Source: Myxococcales bacterium (lineage in GTDB: Bacteria > Myxococcota_A > Polyangia > Polyangiales > Polyangiaceae). From it: a DNA stretch of 32,682 nucleotides. Made by a program: the position numbers and the translations under genes. Positions 22,772-30,672 of the stretch are shown here, one piece after another (the stretch's first letter is position 1; the number at the start of each line of letters is the position of its first letter). The stretch is taken from the NCBI GenBank assembly GCA_021778125.1, contig JAJYCT010000017.1, positions 1-32,682 of the forward strand, read 5' to 3'. The notes beneath the pieces were generated by a model. That model saw nothing but the letters and a program-made list of their open reading frames with translations, was not told the DNA's origin and did no database searches.

Positions 22772-23461
22772 ATGACGGCCTCCAAGGCGACCACGCGTCG
22801 CGATTCGAAGCAGATTCCCGCGGCGCCCTCCCGGACGGCGTCCTACGCCCGGGTTCGGACACCGCCCCGTGGGCAGGGCGCCGCCGACGAGGACGCCGTG
22901 CCGCCGCCGTCGTCGCTGCCTCCGCCCCCTTTTCTCAATGAGGGAGACGTGCCGGGGCTCGAGTGGTGGCTCGACGCCCACATGGGTATCGCCGGGCAAC
23001 TGGCCTGGCTGGAGCAACTCTTCGACGGCGGGGGGAGCGCCGGCACTGCGACCGTGCGCTCGCTGGTCTCACAGGCCGAAGAGGTTCGAGACGCGCTCTA
23101 CGAGCTGTACTGCGACGCCGCCGATTCGCGCCTCGCTCCGCTCGTGGCGCCGGGCGGGCACCTGGAGCGGCAGGTGTCCGGAAGCTACCGATGGTGCGCG
23201 CTTGTCGTCGACGTCCTCGCGAGCCTGACGACCGGCCTGCGCGCGGCCTCGGGCCCGGACTGGGGCGCCATCAAGGTGGGATTCCGCCAGGCGGCAGAGC
23301 ACTACACACCCCCGTCTGACCCGCTCCGCGCCGCCGTGCACGAGCTGCCCATCGACACGACGAGCCCGGTCGAGCCCCTGCGCTACCTGTCGCGCGATCT
23401 CGAGACCCTCTTCGCGGCGACCGAGGACCTCCATGCCGCGCTTGCTCCACGTCTGGCGTAG
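22772..23461 (+). CDS. Orphan helical protein, unknown function
   Basis: I choose the ATG at 22772, preceded by GAGG nine bases earlier, giving 229 residues; the GTG at 22748 would add eight. The first 70 residues are a low-complexity, Arg- and Pro-rich leader (RTPPRGQGAADEDAVPPPSSLPPPP). The rest is helical: GLEWWLDAHMGIAGQLAWLEQLF, TVRSLVSQAEEVRDALYELYCDAADSRL, YRWCALVVDVLASLTTGLRAA and PLRYLSRDLETLFAATEDLHAALAPRL. There is no signal peptide. The layout resembles a small adaptor or inhibitor-like helical bundle, but no family is recognised. It shares a divergent intergenic region with the orphan at 21885-22661. Confidence 0.62.
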   Translation: MTASKATTRRDSKQIPAAPSRTASYARVRTPPRGQGAADEDAVPPPSSLPPPPFLNEGDVPGLEWWLDAHMGIAGQLAWLEQLFDGGGSAGTATVRSLVSQAEEVRDALYELYCDAADSRLAPLVAPGGHLERQVSGSYRWCALVVDVLASLTTGLRAASGPDWGAIKVGFRQAAEHYTPPSDPLRAAVHELPIDTTSPVEPLRYLSRDLETLFAATEDLHAALAPRLA

Positions 23462-23464
23462 CGG

Positions 23465-23956
23465 GTGGGCGATTCGGTGACCAGGCCGGTCACGGCACCT
23501 GCCCGCAGCCGGGGCCTGCTGGCAATGCTCGCGGGGGTGACCTGTGTGGCGGGCGCGGCGTCGTGCGGCCTTGGCTTCGACCGCTTCGACCCCGACGACG
23601 GGGGCCACGACAGCGGTCAACCCGCGGACGTGGCCGTCGATGTCGCACCGGATGACGTCGCTGCTGGCGATGACGCGACCGGCATCGACGCGCCTGCATC
23701 GGACGCGTCGGCCAGCGATGCGACGTCGACGGACGTGGCCACCGTGACCGACAGCGGAGCGGTGATCGATGCCACGGGCGTCGACGCTTCCTGCGGCGCC
23801 AGGGGCCAGGCGTGCTGTCCGGGCGGCCTCTGCTCCTCGGGGCTCGCGTGCGGCCCTTCGACGTGCCAGCCGTGCGGCGGTGGCGGGCAGATCTGTTGCC
23901 CCGGCGGGGCCTGTAATCACGGCGCCTGCAACGCGCAGTCGAACACGTGCCCCTAG
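23465..23956 (+). CDS. Cys-rich secreted lipoprotein
   Basis: The GTG at 23465 (another at 23477) starts a lipoprotein signal ending AGAASC. It is followed by a highly acidic Asp/Ala/Thr tether (VAVDVAPDDVAAGDDATGIDAPASDASASDATSTDVATVTDSGAVIDATG). The C-terminal 55 residues have two tandem copies of a Cys knot: CGARGQACCPGGLCSSGLACGPSTCQPCG and GGGGQICCPGGACNHGACNAQSNTCP. The shared core is GQxCCPGGxC. Such GQxCC modules with an acidic Ser/Thr tether are typical of secreted myxobacterial proteins of unknown role. The gene follows the helical orphan by three bases, so it may be co-transcribed. Confidence 0.74.
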   Translation: MGDSVTRPVTAPARSRGLLAMLAGVTCVAGAASCGLGFDRFDPDDGGHDSGQPADVAVDVAPDDVAAGDDATGIDAPASDASASDATSTDVATVTDSGAVIDATGVDASCGARGQACCPGGLCSSGLACGPSTCQPCGGGGQICCPGGACNHGACNAQSNTCP

Positions 23957-23981
23957 GGACGCGTCGGGCGCTGGGACCTTC

Positions 23982-24719
23982 TCAGACGAGTCCCCGCCAC
24001 ACGCGTACGGCGCCCAGCACCGCGGCGGCAACCGTCTCGGTGCGCAGCGCCAGCGGCCCGAGAGACACGACGCTCCACCCGAGCGCGCGCGCCTGATCGA
24101 CCTCCCGGTCCTCGAGTCCCCCCTCGGGCCCGCACGAGAAGGCGAGCGCCTCCCCCGCCGTCAGGGCCTCGAACAGGGCCGGCGCGAGCGGCGTGGTCGC
24201 GCGCTCCCAGAGGACGAATCGCGCCGCGGCGCCGCTCACGCGGGCGAGCGCGTCTTGCCAGGGGCCCGGCGCATCCACGAGCGGCGTGTCGCTCCGCCCG
24301 CACTGCCGCGAGGCCTCCCGAGCGATCCGCGCCCAGCGAGCCTGCCGATCGACGCCGCGTGCCACGTCGAGCTTCACGACGCTGCGTCTGGTGAGCGCCA
24401 CGATCACGCGCGTCGCTCCCAGCTCGGTCGCGTCGCGTACGACCGCATCGCACCTGTCTCCCTTCGCCAGGCCCTGGACCCACGTGATGTCGAGCAGTGC
24501 GCGTCGTTTACCCACGCGAAGTGGGCCGAAACGCACCGTGATGGCGCCCGGCTCGGCCCGCACGGTCAGGGCGTCCGACTCGCTGCCCGTGGCCGGGTCG
24601 AACGCCACGAACCCATCGCCGGCGCGCAGGCGAAGGACGCGCGCGAGATAGTGTGCCACTGCGCCATCGAGGCGCCGCTCACCCTCGGCGAGCCCCGGGA
24701 TGGGGGCGCGGACGCTCAC
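23982..24719 (-). CDS. rsmE: 16S rRNA (uracil-1498-N3) methyltransferase
   Basis: RsmE adds a methyl group to U1498 in the 30S decoding region. The 245-residue product starts at a GTG at 24719 that overlaps the prmA stop (GTGA); the ORF track uses a GTG at 24743 within prmA. The N-terminal PUA-like part carries HYLARVLRLRAGDGF. The SPOUT domain shows WVQGLAKGDRCDAVVRDATELGATRVIV, RWARIAREASRQCGRSDTPLV, FSCGPEGGLEDREVDQARALGW and LGPLALRTETVAAAVLG, where the GPEGGL and LRTETA loops form the trefoil knot. The prmA-rsmE pair is a common operon in bacteria. Confident. Confidence 0.94.
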   Translation of the reverse strand: MSVRAPIPGLAEGERRLDGAVAHYLARVLRLRAGDGFVAFDPATGSESDALTVRAEPGAITVRFGPLRVGKRRALLDITWVQGLAKGDRCDAVVRDATELGATRVIVALTRRSVVKLDVARGVDRQARWARIAREASRQCGRSDTPLVDAPGPWQDALARVSGAAARFVLWERATTPLAPALFEALTAGEALAFSCGPEGGLEDREVDQARALGWSVVSLGPLALRTETVAAAVLGAVRVWRGLV

Positions 24720-25585
24720 GTCCCCATCGTCAGGGCGATCCACTCGCCCTTGCGACGAAGATCGATCTCATGCATCGCCGCGAAGGCCTGGCGGACGTCG
24801 GCGACCTGCGAGGGGGCCACGTCCTGCGCCAGGATGCCGCTCAGCACGAGCCGACCTCCCGGCGCCACGCGCGCGCGCAGCGCGGGTGCCAGCGCCACGA
24901 GCGTCTTGGCCTCGATGTTCGCGAGTACCAGCGGGAACGTTCCTTCCACGGACTCGACGCCTGCGTCGTCGGCCATCACCCGATCGGACACGTGGTTGCG
25001 TGCCGCGTTCTCTCGCGTGACGGCGACGGCGTCGGGGTCCAGGTCGATGGCGCGCGCGCGTGACGCTCCCAGCGCGAGCGCGACGAGCGCGAGGATCCCG
25101 CTTCCGCAGCCCACGTCGAGCACGGTCGTGCCCGCAAGGGGCATCTCCGCGAGCACCTCCGCGACCAGGCTCGTCGTCTCGTGCAGGCCGGTGCCGAAGG
25201 CCCGCCCTGGCTCCAGCACGACGACCGGAGCGTCGCCGGCGGGGGCCTCTCTCCACGGCGGACGGACGACCACTCCGGAGCACACCCGGAACGGCTCGAA
25301 ATGCTTCTTCCACTCATCACGCCAGGCGTCCCCCACGACCTCCTCGAGGCGCGGGCGCCACGTCTCGGGTACCTCGGCGGCCGCGCCGCGCGCCTCCTCG
25401 TGGGTCCCGAAGCTCGCGACCAGCGTGACCAGCCCCGCCTCACCACGCGCCAGCGTCGTCGCGTCGCGCTGCTCGAGGCCCTGCGCGCCGAGCTCGAACA
25501 GGCGCGCGCCGGCCTCGTCGGCCTCGGGCTCGGGGACGTCGACGTGCAGGTACGGGTAGCGGGGCGGTTCGGCGGGTACGGGCAT
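24716..25585 (-). CDS. prmA: Ribosomal protein L11 methyltransferase
   Basis: PrmA trimethylates ribosomal protein L11. The 289-residue product starts at the ATG at 25585; the ORF-track start at 25909 lies in the divergent gene. The substrate-recognition N-terminus includes YPYLHVDVPEPEADEAGARLFELGAQGLEQRD. The methyltransferase fold has FGTGLHETTSLVAEVL, motif I VLDVGCGSGILALVALALGA, an acidic AIDLDPDAV, and the motif IV region PLVLANIEAKTLVALAPAL, with the Asn characteristic of PrmA (LANI). The stop overlaps the rsmE start. Function is confident; no regulation is visible in the 55 bases between it and the divergent gene. Confidence 0.93.
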   Translation of the reverse strand: MPVPAEPPRYPYLHVDVPEPEADEAGARLFELGAQGLEQRDATTLARGEAGLVTLVASFGTHEEARGAAAEVPETWRPRLEEVVGDAWRDEWKKHFEPFRVCSGVVVRPPWREAPAGDAPVVVLEPGRAFGTGLHETTSLVAEVLAEMPLAGTTVLDVGCGSGILALVALALGASRARAIDLDPDAVAVTRENAARNHVSDRVMADDAGVESVEGTFPLVLANIEAKTLVALAPALRARVAPGGRLVLSGILAQDVAPSQVADVRQAFAAMHEIDLRRKGEWIALTMGT

Positions 25586-25640
25586 CGGCCGCAGCCTAGC
25601 CGCGGACGCAACTTCCGGCTCGCCCGTCCGACGGGGGGAC

Positions 25641-26204
25641 ATGAAGACTGCCACGTCGAGCATCCTGACCGTCCTCGTGCTCCTGGCCCTCGGCCGGACC
25701 GCCCGCGCGGCCGAGGGGGACCCGGAGCCGGCGCCCGTCCCGGAGACCGACCACGAGGACGCGTTCGATGACGGGGGCCCGCGTAGCGTGGCGCTGCTCG
25801 TCAACCCGGCCCAGATGGCCACCGGCACCTTCGGCGCGGAGGCGGACTTTGCGCTCGGGAGACTTGCCGCGCTGAGCGTCGAGGGCGACGCGGCGCAGAT
25901 CGGCTCCATGAGCGCCTACGAGGTGATCGTGGGCGCCCCTCTCTACCCGATGGGCGTCACCTTCCATGGCTTCACCCTGCACCCTCGCGTTGCCGTCATG
26001 CACGCCCAGGCGATGAACGCGTCGGTGGATCTGCTCGCGGCTGGCGGGACGGTCGGCTGGCAGTGGACCTTCCCGGTGGGCTTCACCGTCCGCGCGGGAG
26101 CGGGCGTCGTGGTCCTGAGCGCGCTCGGCGGCAACGCATCCGCCATGAACGACGTCGCGAACGTCCGGCCGCTGCTCGACGGGAGCCTCGGGTGGACGTT
26201 CTGA
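25641..26204 (+). CDS. Small exported beta-barrel-like protein
   Basis: The ATG at 25641 opens a signal peptide MKTATSSILTVLVLLALGRTARA|AEG (no lipobox). The mature 164 residues begin with an acidic Pro/Glu linker, then eight or so alternating strands: SVALLVNPAQMATGTFGAEADFALG, LAALSVEGDAAQIGS, YEVIVGAPLYPMGVTFHGFTLHPRVAVMHA, LLAAGGTVGWQWTFPVGFTVRAGAGVVVLSA and the end RPLLDGSLGWTF with a terminal Phe. The pattern fits an outer-membrane barrel or a lipid-binding shell related to small porin-like proteins, but the exact family cannot be named. It is divergent from prmA and convergent with the kinase gene. Confidence 0.7.
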   Translation: MKTATSSILTVLVLLALGRTARAAEGDPEPAPVPETDHEDAFDDGGPRSVALLVNPAQMATGTFGAEADFALGRLAALSVEGDAAQIGSMSAYEVIVGAPLYPMGVTFHGFTLHPRVAVMHAQAMNASVDLLAAGGTVGWQWTFPVGFTVRAGAGVVVLSALGGNASAMNDVANVRPLLDGSLGWTF

Positions 26205-26275
26205 TCGGTGCCCGTGCGTCGACCAGGTGTGTCGAAGCGATACCGCCGGCTGGGACGGCCGAGTCGACCTCATGG

Positions 26276-27844
26276 TCAACCGCGCGGGTATCCCGCGGCC
26301 GCGCAACTGAACGCCTCGACCAGCTCGGCGGTCCGCTCCGCCCCCAGGTCGCTCCGTGCCCCTGCCAGGTCGCCGAGCGCGTCGGCCATCTCGCGGGCGG
26401 AGGCAAAGCGCTTCGCCGGCTCGCGCGCGATGGCCCTGGCGAGGAACGCGTCCCAGCCGGGATCGATGTCCCTCCGGTAGCGCGTCACCGGCACGGGGAG
26501 GTGCGCGACGATGGCCTGCTGCGCTTCGGGTTCGGTGGGCGGGAACAGCTGCCATCCCACCAGCAGCTCCCAGAGGATGACGCCCACCGCGTACAGGTCC
26601 GTGCGCTCGTCGACCGGGCGCAGCTCGACCTGCTCCGGGGCAAGGTACGCGAGGTGCCCGCGGACGACGCGGGTCTCGGCCGCCGCCTCGTCGCGCAGCG
26701 CGCGCGCCACCCCGAAGTCGGTCACCTTCACCTCGCCGTTGCGCGAGACGAGGATGTTCTGCGGACAGAGGTCCCGGTGGACGACGCGCAGGGGGCGGCC
26801 GTCGCTCCCGCGCGCTCCGGCGTGCGCATACCCGAGACCGGCGAGCACCTCGCGCCCAATGAAGCCCACGACGTCGGGGCCGAGCGGCCTGCGGGCTGCC
26901 GCGCTCCGGGCGACGAGCGCGCTCAGCGTCAGCCCGTCGACGTACTCCATGGCCAGGAAGTACGCGTCCTCCACCTTGCCGAAGTCGAACACCTGCACCA
27001 GGTTCGGGTGGGCGAGCCGCGCCGAGAGCTCGGCCTCCGCGCGGAAGGCGTCGACCACCTTCTGCGTGCGCCCCATCTCCCGGTGGATCCGCTTGATGGC
27101 GACGCGACGCTCGAAGCCGCCCTCGGGGCAATACAGGGCCTCGAGCACCTCGCCCATGCCGCCCTCGGCGATGCCCCGCACCAGGCGGTACTTGCCGAAC
27201 AGATCCCGCTGGCGCACGACGCGCTCGGCCCTCGCCACCACTCCTCTCATCCCGTCCGTGACGAGCGCGCCCAGGATGCCCCCGAGGACCAGGACCGCGG
27301 CTCGCGTGACCTGCAGATCCGGCTGGTAGACGATATGGGCCGCGTCGTCGGGCGACAGGCGAGCCCGGAGGACGAGGAAGTACAGGAGGAGGAAGATGAC
27401 CCCGCTGGTGGTCCCGGTCAGCAGCGGTACGAGGGGGCGCAGGCGCACGACGCCGCCGACGAGGACCGCGCAGAAGAGCAGAGGCGGGACCCACGAGGAC
27501 AGCGCGTACGCCGGGCCCTGGGTGAGGGCGAGCCCGAGCGCGAAGACCCACGGCACGGTGCTGTCGACGATCGACGTGACGAACCTCGACGCCCGATCGA
27601 GCGATCCGTGCAGGAGCACCCGGACCAGGAAGACCTTGGACACGAGGTACGCCGCCGAGACGGATGCGATCGAGAGGCCGAGCCCCCGGGACGCGCCGAG
27701 GGCGACCGCGAGCCCCGCGACGATGGCGCCGGCGTAGAGGACCTGCGAGACCCGTGCGACGAGCAGGTCGAGCCGGCGGATCTCGGTCGCGAGCGCCGCG
27801 TCGAGGTCGGCGCGCAGGCGTACGCCGAGCAGTCGCGGCGGCAT
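26276..27844 (-). CDS. Serine/threonine protein kinase with N-terminal membrane domain
   Basis: The 522-residue product has five or six membrane helices in residues 30-200 (for example VLYAGAIVAGLAVALGA, VSAAYLVSKVFLVRVLL, WVPPLLFCAVLVGGVVRL, GVIFLLLYFLVLRA, AAVLVLGGILGALVTDGM), then a cytoplasmic kinase domain. The glycine loop is IAEGGMGEVLEA (225-236), the ATP lysine is VAIK(251), E270 or E272 supplies the helix-C glutamate, the catalytic loop is HRDLCPQN (356-363), DFG is 376-378 and APEQ is 402-405. All key residues are present, so it is likely active. The membrane-first order differs from the common kinase-then-TM design, so it may sense envelope stress. Start ATG at 27844; downstream genes are convergent. 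Confidence 0.86.
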   Translation of the reverse strand: MPPRLLGVRLRADLDAALATEIRRLDLLVARVSQVLYAGAIVAGLAVALGASRGLGLSIASVSAAYLVSKVFLVRVLLHGSLDRASRFVTSIVDSTVPWVFALGLALTQGPAYALSSWVPPLLFCAVLVGGVVRLRPLVPLLTGTTSGVIFLLLYFLVLRARLSPDDAAHIVYQPDLQVTRAAVLVLGGILGALVTDGMRGVVARAERVVRQRDLFGKYRLVRGIAEGGMGEVLEALYCPEGGFERRVAIKRIHREMGRTQKVVDAFRAEAELSARLAHPNLVQVFDFGKVEDAYFLAMEYVDGLTLSALVARSAAARRPLGPDVVGFIGREVLAGLGYAHAGARGSDGRPLRVVHRDLCPQNILVSRNGEVKVTDFGVARALRDEAAAETRVVRGHLAYLAPEQVELRPVDERTDLYAVGVILWELLVGWQLFPPTEPEAQQAIVAHLPVPVTRYRRDIDPGWDAFLARAIAREPAKRFASAREMADALGDLAGARSDLGAERTAELVEAFSCAAAGYPRG

Positions 27845-27888
27845 CGGCGACCAGTGTAGCGCGAGCCGTCACCGGGGGCGGAGACGCA

Positions 27889-29529
27889 TCAGCTGCCGGC
27901 GGAGTCCTGGACGGCCCCTCTCGGTGTGAGGCGGGCGGCGTTGTAGGCGGCCTCGCCGACACGATGGACGTCGGCGATCTGCTCGCGCAGCGCGCGCACG
28001 TAGGACTGCGCCTGCAACGCGTAGTTCGACTGAAACACCGCCTGGCCGACGACCATCTCGACCGCCTGCGGGTTGGTGAGCAGCGTCCGGGCGAGCGCCG
28101 TCCAGAAGTGGCGCCGGGTGCTCGGCTCGAGCCCGATCGTCCGGGCGATGCGCACGAACGTCCGCGCGAGCTGAAGCGTCTTGACGGCGCCCGGGCGGTG
28201 CCGGTGATTCGGCTTGAGCTGGCGAGCGATGAGCTTCGTTCGCGCATAGTGGTTGTCCGGGTCGTAGAGCTGCTCCAGCACGCGCGCCAGGTCCTCCAGG
28301 ATCTCGGTGCGCGGGCGCTCGGTGACGAAGTTCAGCCCCGTGGTCGCCGTGTCCGTCCGGTCCTCATCGTGGACCGGGATGCCCCCTCCGAACAGCCGTC
28401 CCTCGCGCGCGAGCCGGCGTGACAGCTGCGTGTTGGGCAGGGCGTGGAGCGGAAGCACGAGCGACGGGAAGGCGCCGCTCTTCTGGACCATATCCAGCAT
28501 CCGCGCGCCGCTCCCGTGCGACTCGCCGTCGAAGCCCAGGATGAGGCCCGTGTTCACGATCAGCCCGTACGAGTTGAGGATCCGCACGGCCTCCGCGGCG
28601 GGCATCGCCGTGTTCTGCCCCTTCTTCGTGCGATCGAGCACCGCCTCCTCACCGCTCTCGATCCCCATGAAGACGTAGCGGAAGTCGTTGTCGCGCATCA
28701 GCTCGAGGATGCGCGGCAACCGGGCGAGGTTCATCGTCGCCTCGGTGCTGTAGCAGAACGGGTAGCCGTGGGCGTCGTTCCACTCGAGCATCGCCGTGAG
28801 CACCTCCTCGGTGTGCGCGACGTTCCCGATGAGGTTGTCGTAGCCGAAGTCGATCATGCCGCGATACCCGAGGTCGTAGAGCGCCTGGTGCTCGCGGATG
28901 ATCTTCTCGGTGGGCTTCGTGCGCGGCTTCCTCCCGAAGATCTCGATCTGCGCGCAGAACTCGCAGCTGAAGGGGCATCCGCGCGTGTAGTTCATCCCCA
29001 CGAAGAGGTATCTGTCGAAGTCGACGAGGTCGTACCGGGGGAGCGGCGCGTCCGACAGCTCCACGGGGTCGACCCCGCGGTAGACGCCCGCCGAGACGCC
29101 CTTCGCCATGTCGGCGAGCAGGCGCGGAAGCACGTTCTCCGCTTCGCCAGCGACGACATAGTCGGCCAGTCCGGCGTACATGTCCGGCTGCAACGTGGGG
29201 CCGGCCCCGCCGACGACGACCGTGACGCCGCGGGCGCGAGCTCGCGCGATGAGCCGCCGGATCGGCTGTTCCTGCGGCCCCTTGCCGGAGATGAAGAGGA
29301 CCTGCGCCCACTCGAGGTGCGCGTCGGTGACGGGCTCCGTGTCGCCGTCGACGAACTTGAGCTCCCACGCGCTCGGCAGGAGGGCCGCCACCGTGAGCAG
29401 CCCCAGCGGGGGCGCTGCGGAGCGTGCCCCGAGCAGGCGGAACACGTTGGACAGGTTGTAGAACGTGTTCTCGAGGAACTCCGGACGCACGAGCAGACAC
29501 CGCGTCGGCTCGGTCAGAAGGCTCTTCAT
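27889..29529 (-). CDS. B12-binding radical SAM protein with DUF4070-like tail
   Basis: The 546-residue product starts at the ATG at 29529, not at the 29988 start of the ORF track. Residues 10-140 are a B12-binding-like Rossmann domain (APPLGLLTVAALLPSAWELKFVDGD and VTVVVGGAGPTLQPDMY), lacking the DxHxxG loop, as is usual in this group. The radical SAM core has RGCPFSCEFCAQ with C185, C189 and C192 in the Cx3Cx2C pattern. The C-terminal half carries a DUF4070-like region (TGLNFVTERPRTEILEDLARVLEQLYDPDNHYARTKLIARQL), as in HpnP-type hopanoid methylases and their relatives. A methyltransferase or related carbon-radical reaction on a lipid or secondary metabolite is likely; substrate unknown. Confidence 0.85.
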   Translation of the reverse strand: MKSLLTEPTRCLLVRPEFLENTFYNLSNVFRLLGARSAAPPLGLLTVAALLPSAWELKFVDGDTEPVTDAHLEWAQVLFISGKGPQEQPIRRLIARARARGVTVVVGGAGPTLQPDMYAGLADYVVAGEAENVLPRLLADMAKGVSAGVYRGVDPVELSDAPLPRYDLVDFDRYLFVGMNYTRGCPFSCEFCAQIEIFGRKPRTKPTEKIIREHQALYDLGYRGMIDFGYDNLIGNVAHTEEVLTAMLEWNDAHGYPFCYSTEATMNLARLPRILELMRDNDFRYVFMGIESGEEAVLDRTKKGQNTAMPAAEAVRILNSYGLIVNTGLILGFDGESHGSGARMLDMVQKSGAFPSLVLPLHALPNTQLSRRLAREGRLFGGGIPVHDEDRTDTATTGLNFVTERPRTEILEDLARVLEQLYDPDNHYARTKLIARQLKPNHRHRPGAVKTLQLARTFVRIARTIGLEPSTRRHFWTALARTLLTNPQAVEMVVGQAVFQSNYALQAQSYVRALREQIADVHRVGEAAYNAARLTPRGAVQDSAGS

Positions 29530-29630
29530 GGGGCCTCGGCGATGGTGAAGGGGGGCATCAGCATCGCGGGTTCGGGCGGAGGTCCGCTTGATCTGGGACA
29601 ACTGATCGCGCGCCGAGGTGGGATAGCGGA

Positions 29631-29960
29631 TCAGCCGATCTCCACGGTGTGGCCGTTCTCGACGACGGGCACGGCGACGAGGCCCTCGCCCGCGCAGGGG
29701 CCCGCGATGCACTGCCCGTCCTCGGGCCGGTAGAGCGCGCCGTGCTGGTGGCAGAGCAGATGGCGGCCGTCGTCGCTCGTCGGAGACGAGACGCCGAGAT
29801 CGAGCGGCACGGCGCGGTGCCGGCACTCGTTGACGTACGCGCGAAGCGTGCCCCTGACGCGGCCCACGAGAAACCCGCCGAACGCGGGGCCGACGCGCAC
29901 GAAGCGACCACGGGCGATCTCGGCACGCTGGGCGACGGTGAGCACGAAGCGCCGGCTCAT
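29631..29960 (-). CDS. Small Rieske [2Fe-2S] protein
   Basis: The ATG at 29960 overlaps the phosphatase stop (ATGA), giving a 109-residue Rieske domain, the size of a stand-alone ferredoxin. The cluster ligands are visible as C46-x-H48 and C70-x-x-H73: NECRHRAVPLDLG ... HLLCHQHGALYRPEDGQCIAGPCAGEGLVAVPV. The second box matches the CxxHG pattern, with the usual Gly and Tyr behind it. Stand-alone Rieske proteins pass electrons to oxygenases or reductases. The neighbouring B12 radical SAM gene, downstream across a 101-base gap, is a conceivable client, but the coupling is to the upstream phosphatase gene. The ORF track shows this gene only as the tail of longer shadow entries. Confidence 0.85.
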   Translation of the reverse strand: MSRRFVLTVAQRAEIARGRFVRVGPAFGGFLVGRVRGTLRAYVNECRHRAVPLDLGVSSPTSDDGRHLLCHQHGALYRPEDGQCIAGPCAGEGLVAVPVVENGHTVEIG

Positions 29961-30661
29961 CGCGCGAGCGGACCGCCGCCGGTGCCATGGTACGCGCGCG
30001 CCGCCGGCACGCTCCGCAGGACGCGGCGTGCTTCCTCCCCGCGCGGCATGCGCTGCCCCTCGTCGAGCACGACGGCCGTGAGCCTGCCCCCGTATACGCA
30101 CCCGGTGTCGATCCCCGTCGCCCAGGCGTGAAGCTGAGGCTCGCGCCGGGCGTTGTGGCCGAAGATCACATGAGGAGGCCCCTCGTAGCTCTCCCCCCAG
30201 AGCGGGCCGGCGTCGGGGGTGTCGCTCCACCGGCCCCGCCCGTCGAGCGTGCGCATCCGCAGGAGCGCCTCCGCGGGCGTGGTGGACGGATCGTTGTCCG
30301 GCACGACGCCGGCGTGCACCACGCGCACACCGTGCTCCGGGAGGTCGAGCCACATGGGCAAGGCCTCCAGCTGCTGCCACTCCCGCTCGGAAAGCGCCGA
30401 CGCGATGCGCGCGTGCTCGGCCCCGAGCGGCCCGTGCCTCCGCCGCCAGGCGAGCAGCCTCTCCTCGTGGTTGCCGCGGACGGCCGCGGCGCCCGTCCTC
30501 CGCGCGACCTCGAGCGCGCCGTGGGGGTCGGGGCCTCGCGCGACGAGGTCGCCCACGAACACGAGGCGGTCCTGCGCCGTCCGGAAGCCCACCGCCGACA
30601 GCAGCGCCCCCAGCTCCGCCGTGCACCCGTGCAGGTCGCCGACGATGACCGTGCGCGCCAT
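29957..30661 (-). CDS. PPP-family metallophosphoesterase (ApaH/Ser-Thr phosphatase-like)
   Basis: The 234-residue product starts at the ATG at 30661. All metal-site motifs of the PPP superfamily are present: VGDLHGC near residue 8, FVGDLVARGPDP, RGNHEERLL, VVHAGVVP and VIFGHNARREP. The fold is typical of ApaH-type diadenosine tetraphosphatases and small Ser/Thr phosphatases; the GDLVARGPDP box is like ApaH and PrpE. Given two kinase genes in the window, a protein phosphatase is also possible. It ends by overlapping the Rieske start (ATGA). The 557-residue ORF-track entry is a shadow extension through glgC. Confidence 0.86.
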   Translation of the reverse strand: MARTVIVGDLHGCTAELGALLSAVGFRTAQDRLVFVGDLVARGPDPHGALEVARRTGAAAVRGNHEERLLAWRRRHGPLGAEHARIASALSEREWQQLEALPMWLDLPEHGVRVVHAGVVPDNDPSTTPAEALLRMRTLDGRGRWSDTPDAGPLWGESYEGPPHVIFGHNARREPQLHAWATGIDTGCVYGGRLTAVVLDEGQRMPRGEEARRVLRSVPAARAYHGTGGGPLAR

Positions 30662-30672
30662 GGAACGGGCCG

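Noticed and set aside
29534-29618. CCTCGGCG ... CGCCGAGG inverted repeat upstream of the radical SAM gene as a riboswitch or terminator
   Set aside because: The arms are 69 bases apart with no conserved core or B12-box; GC-rich DNA gives such pairs by chance.
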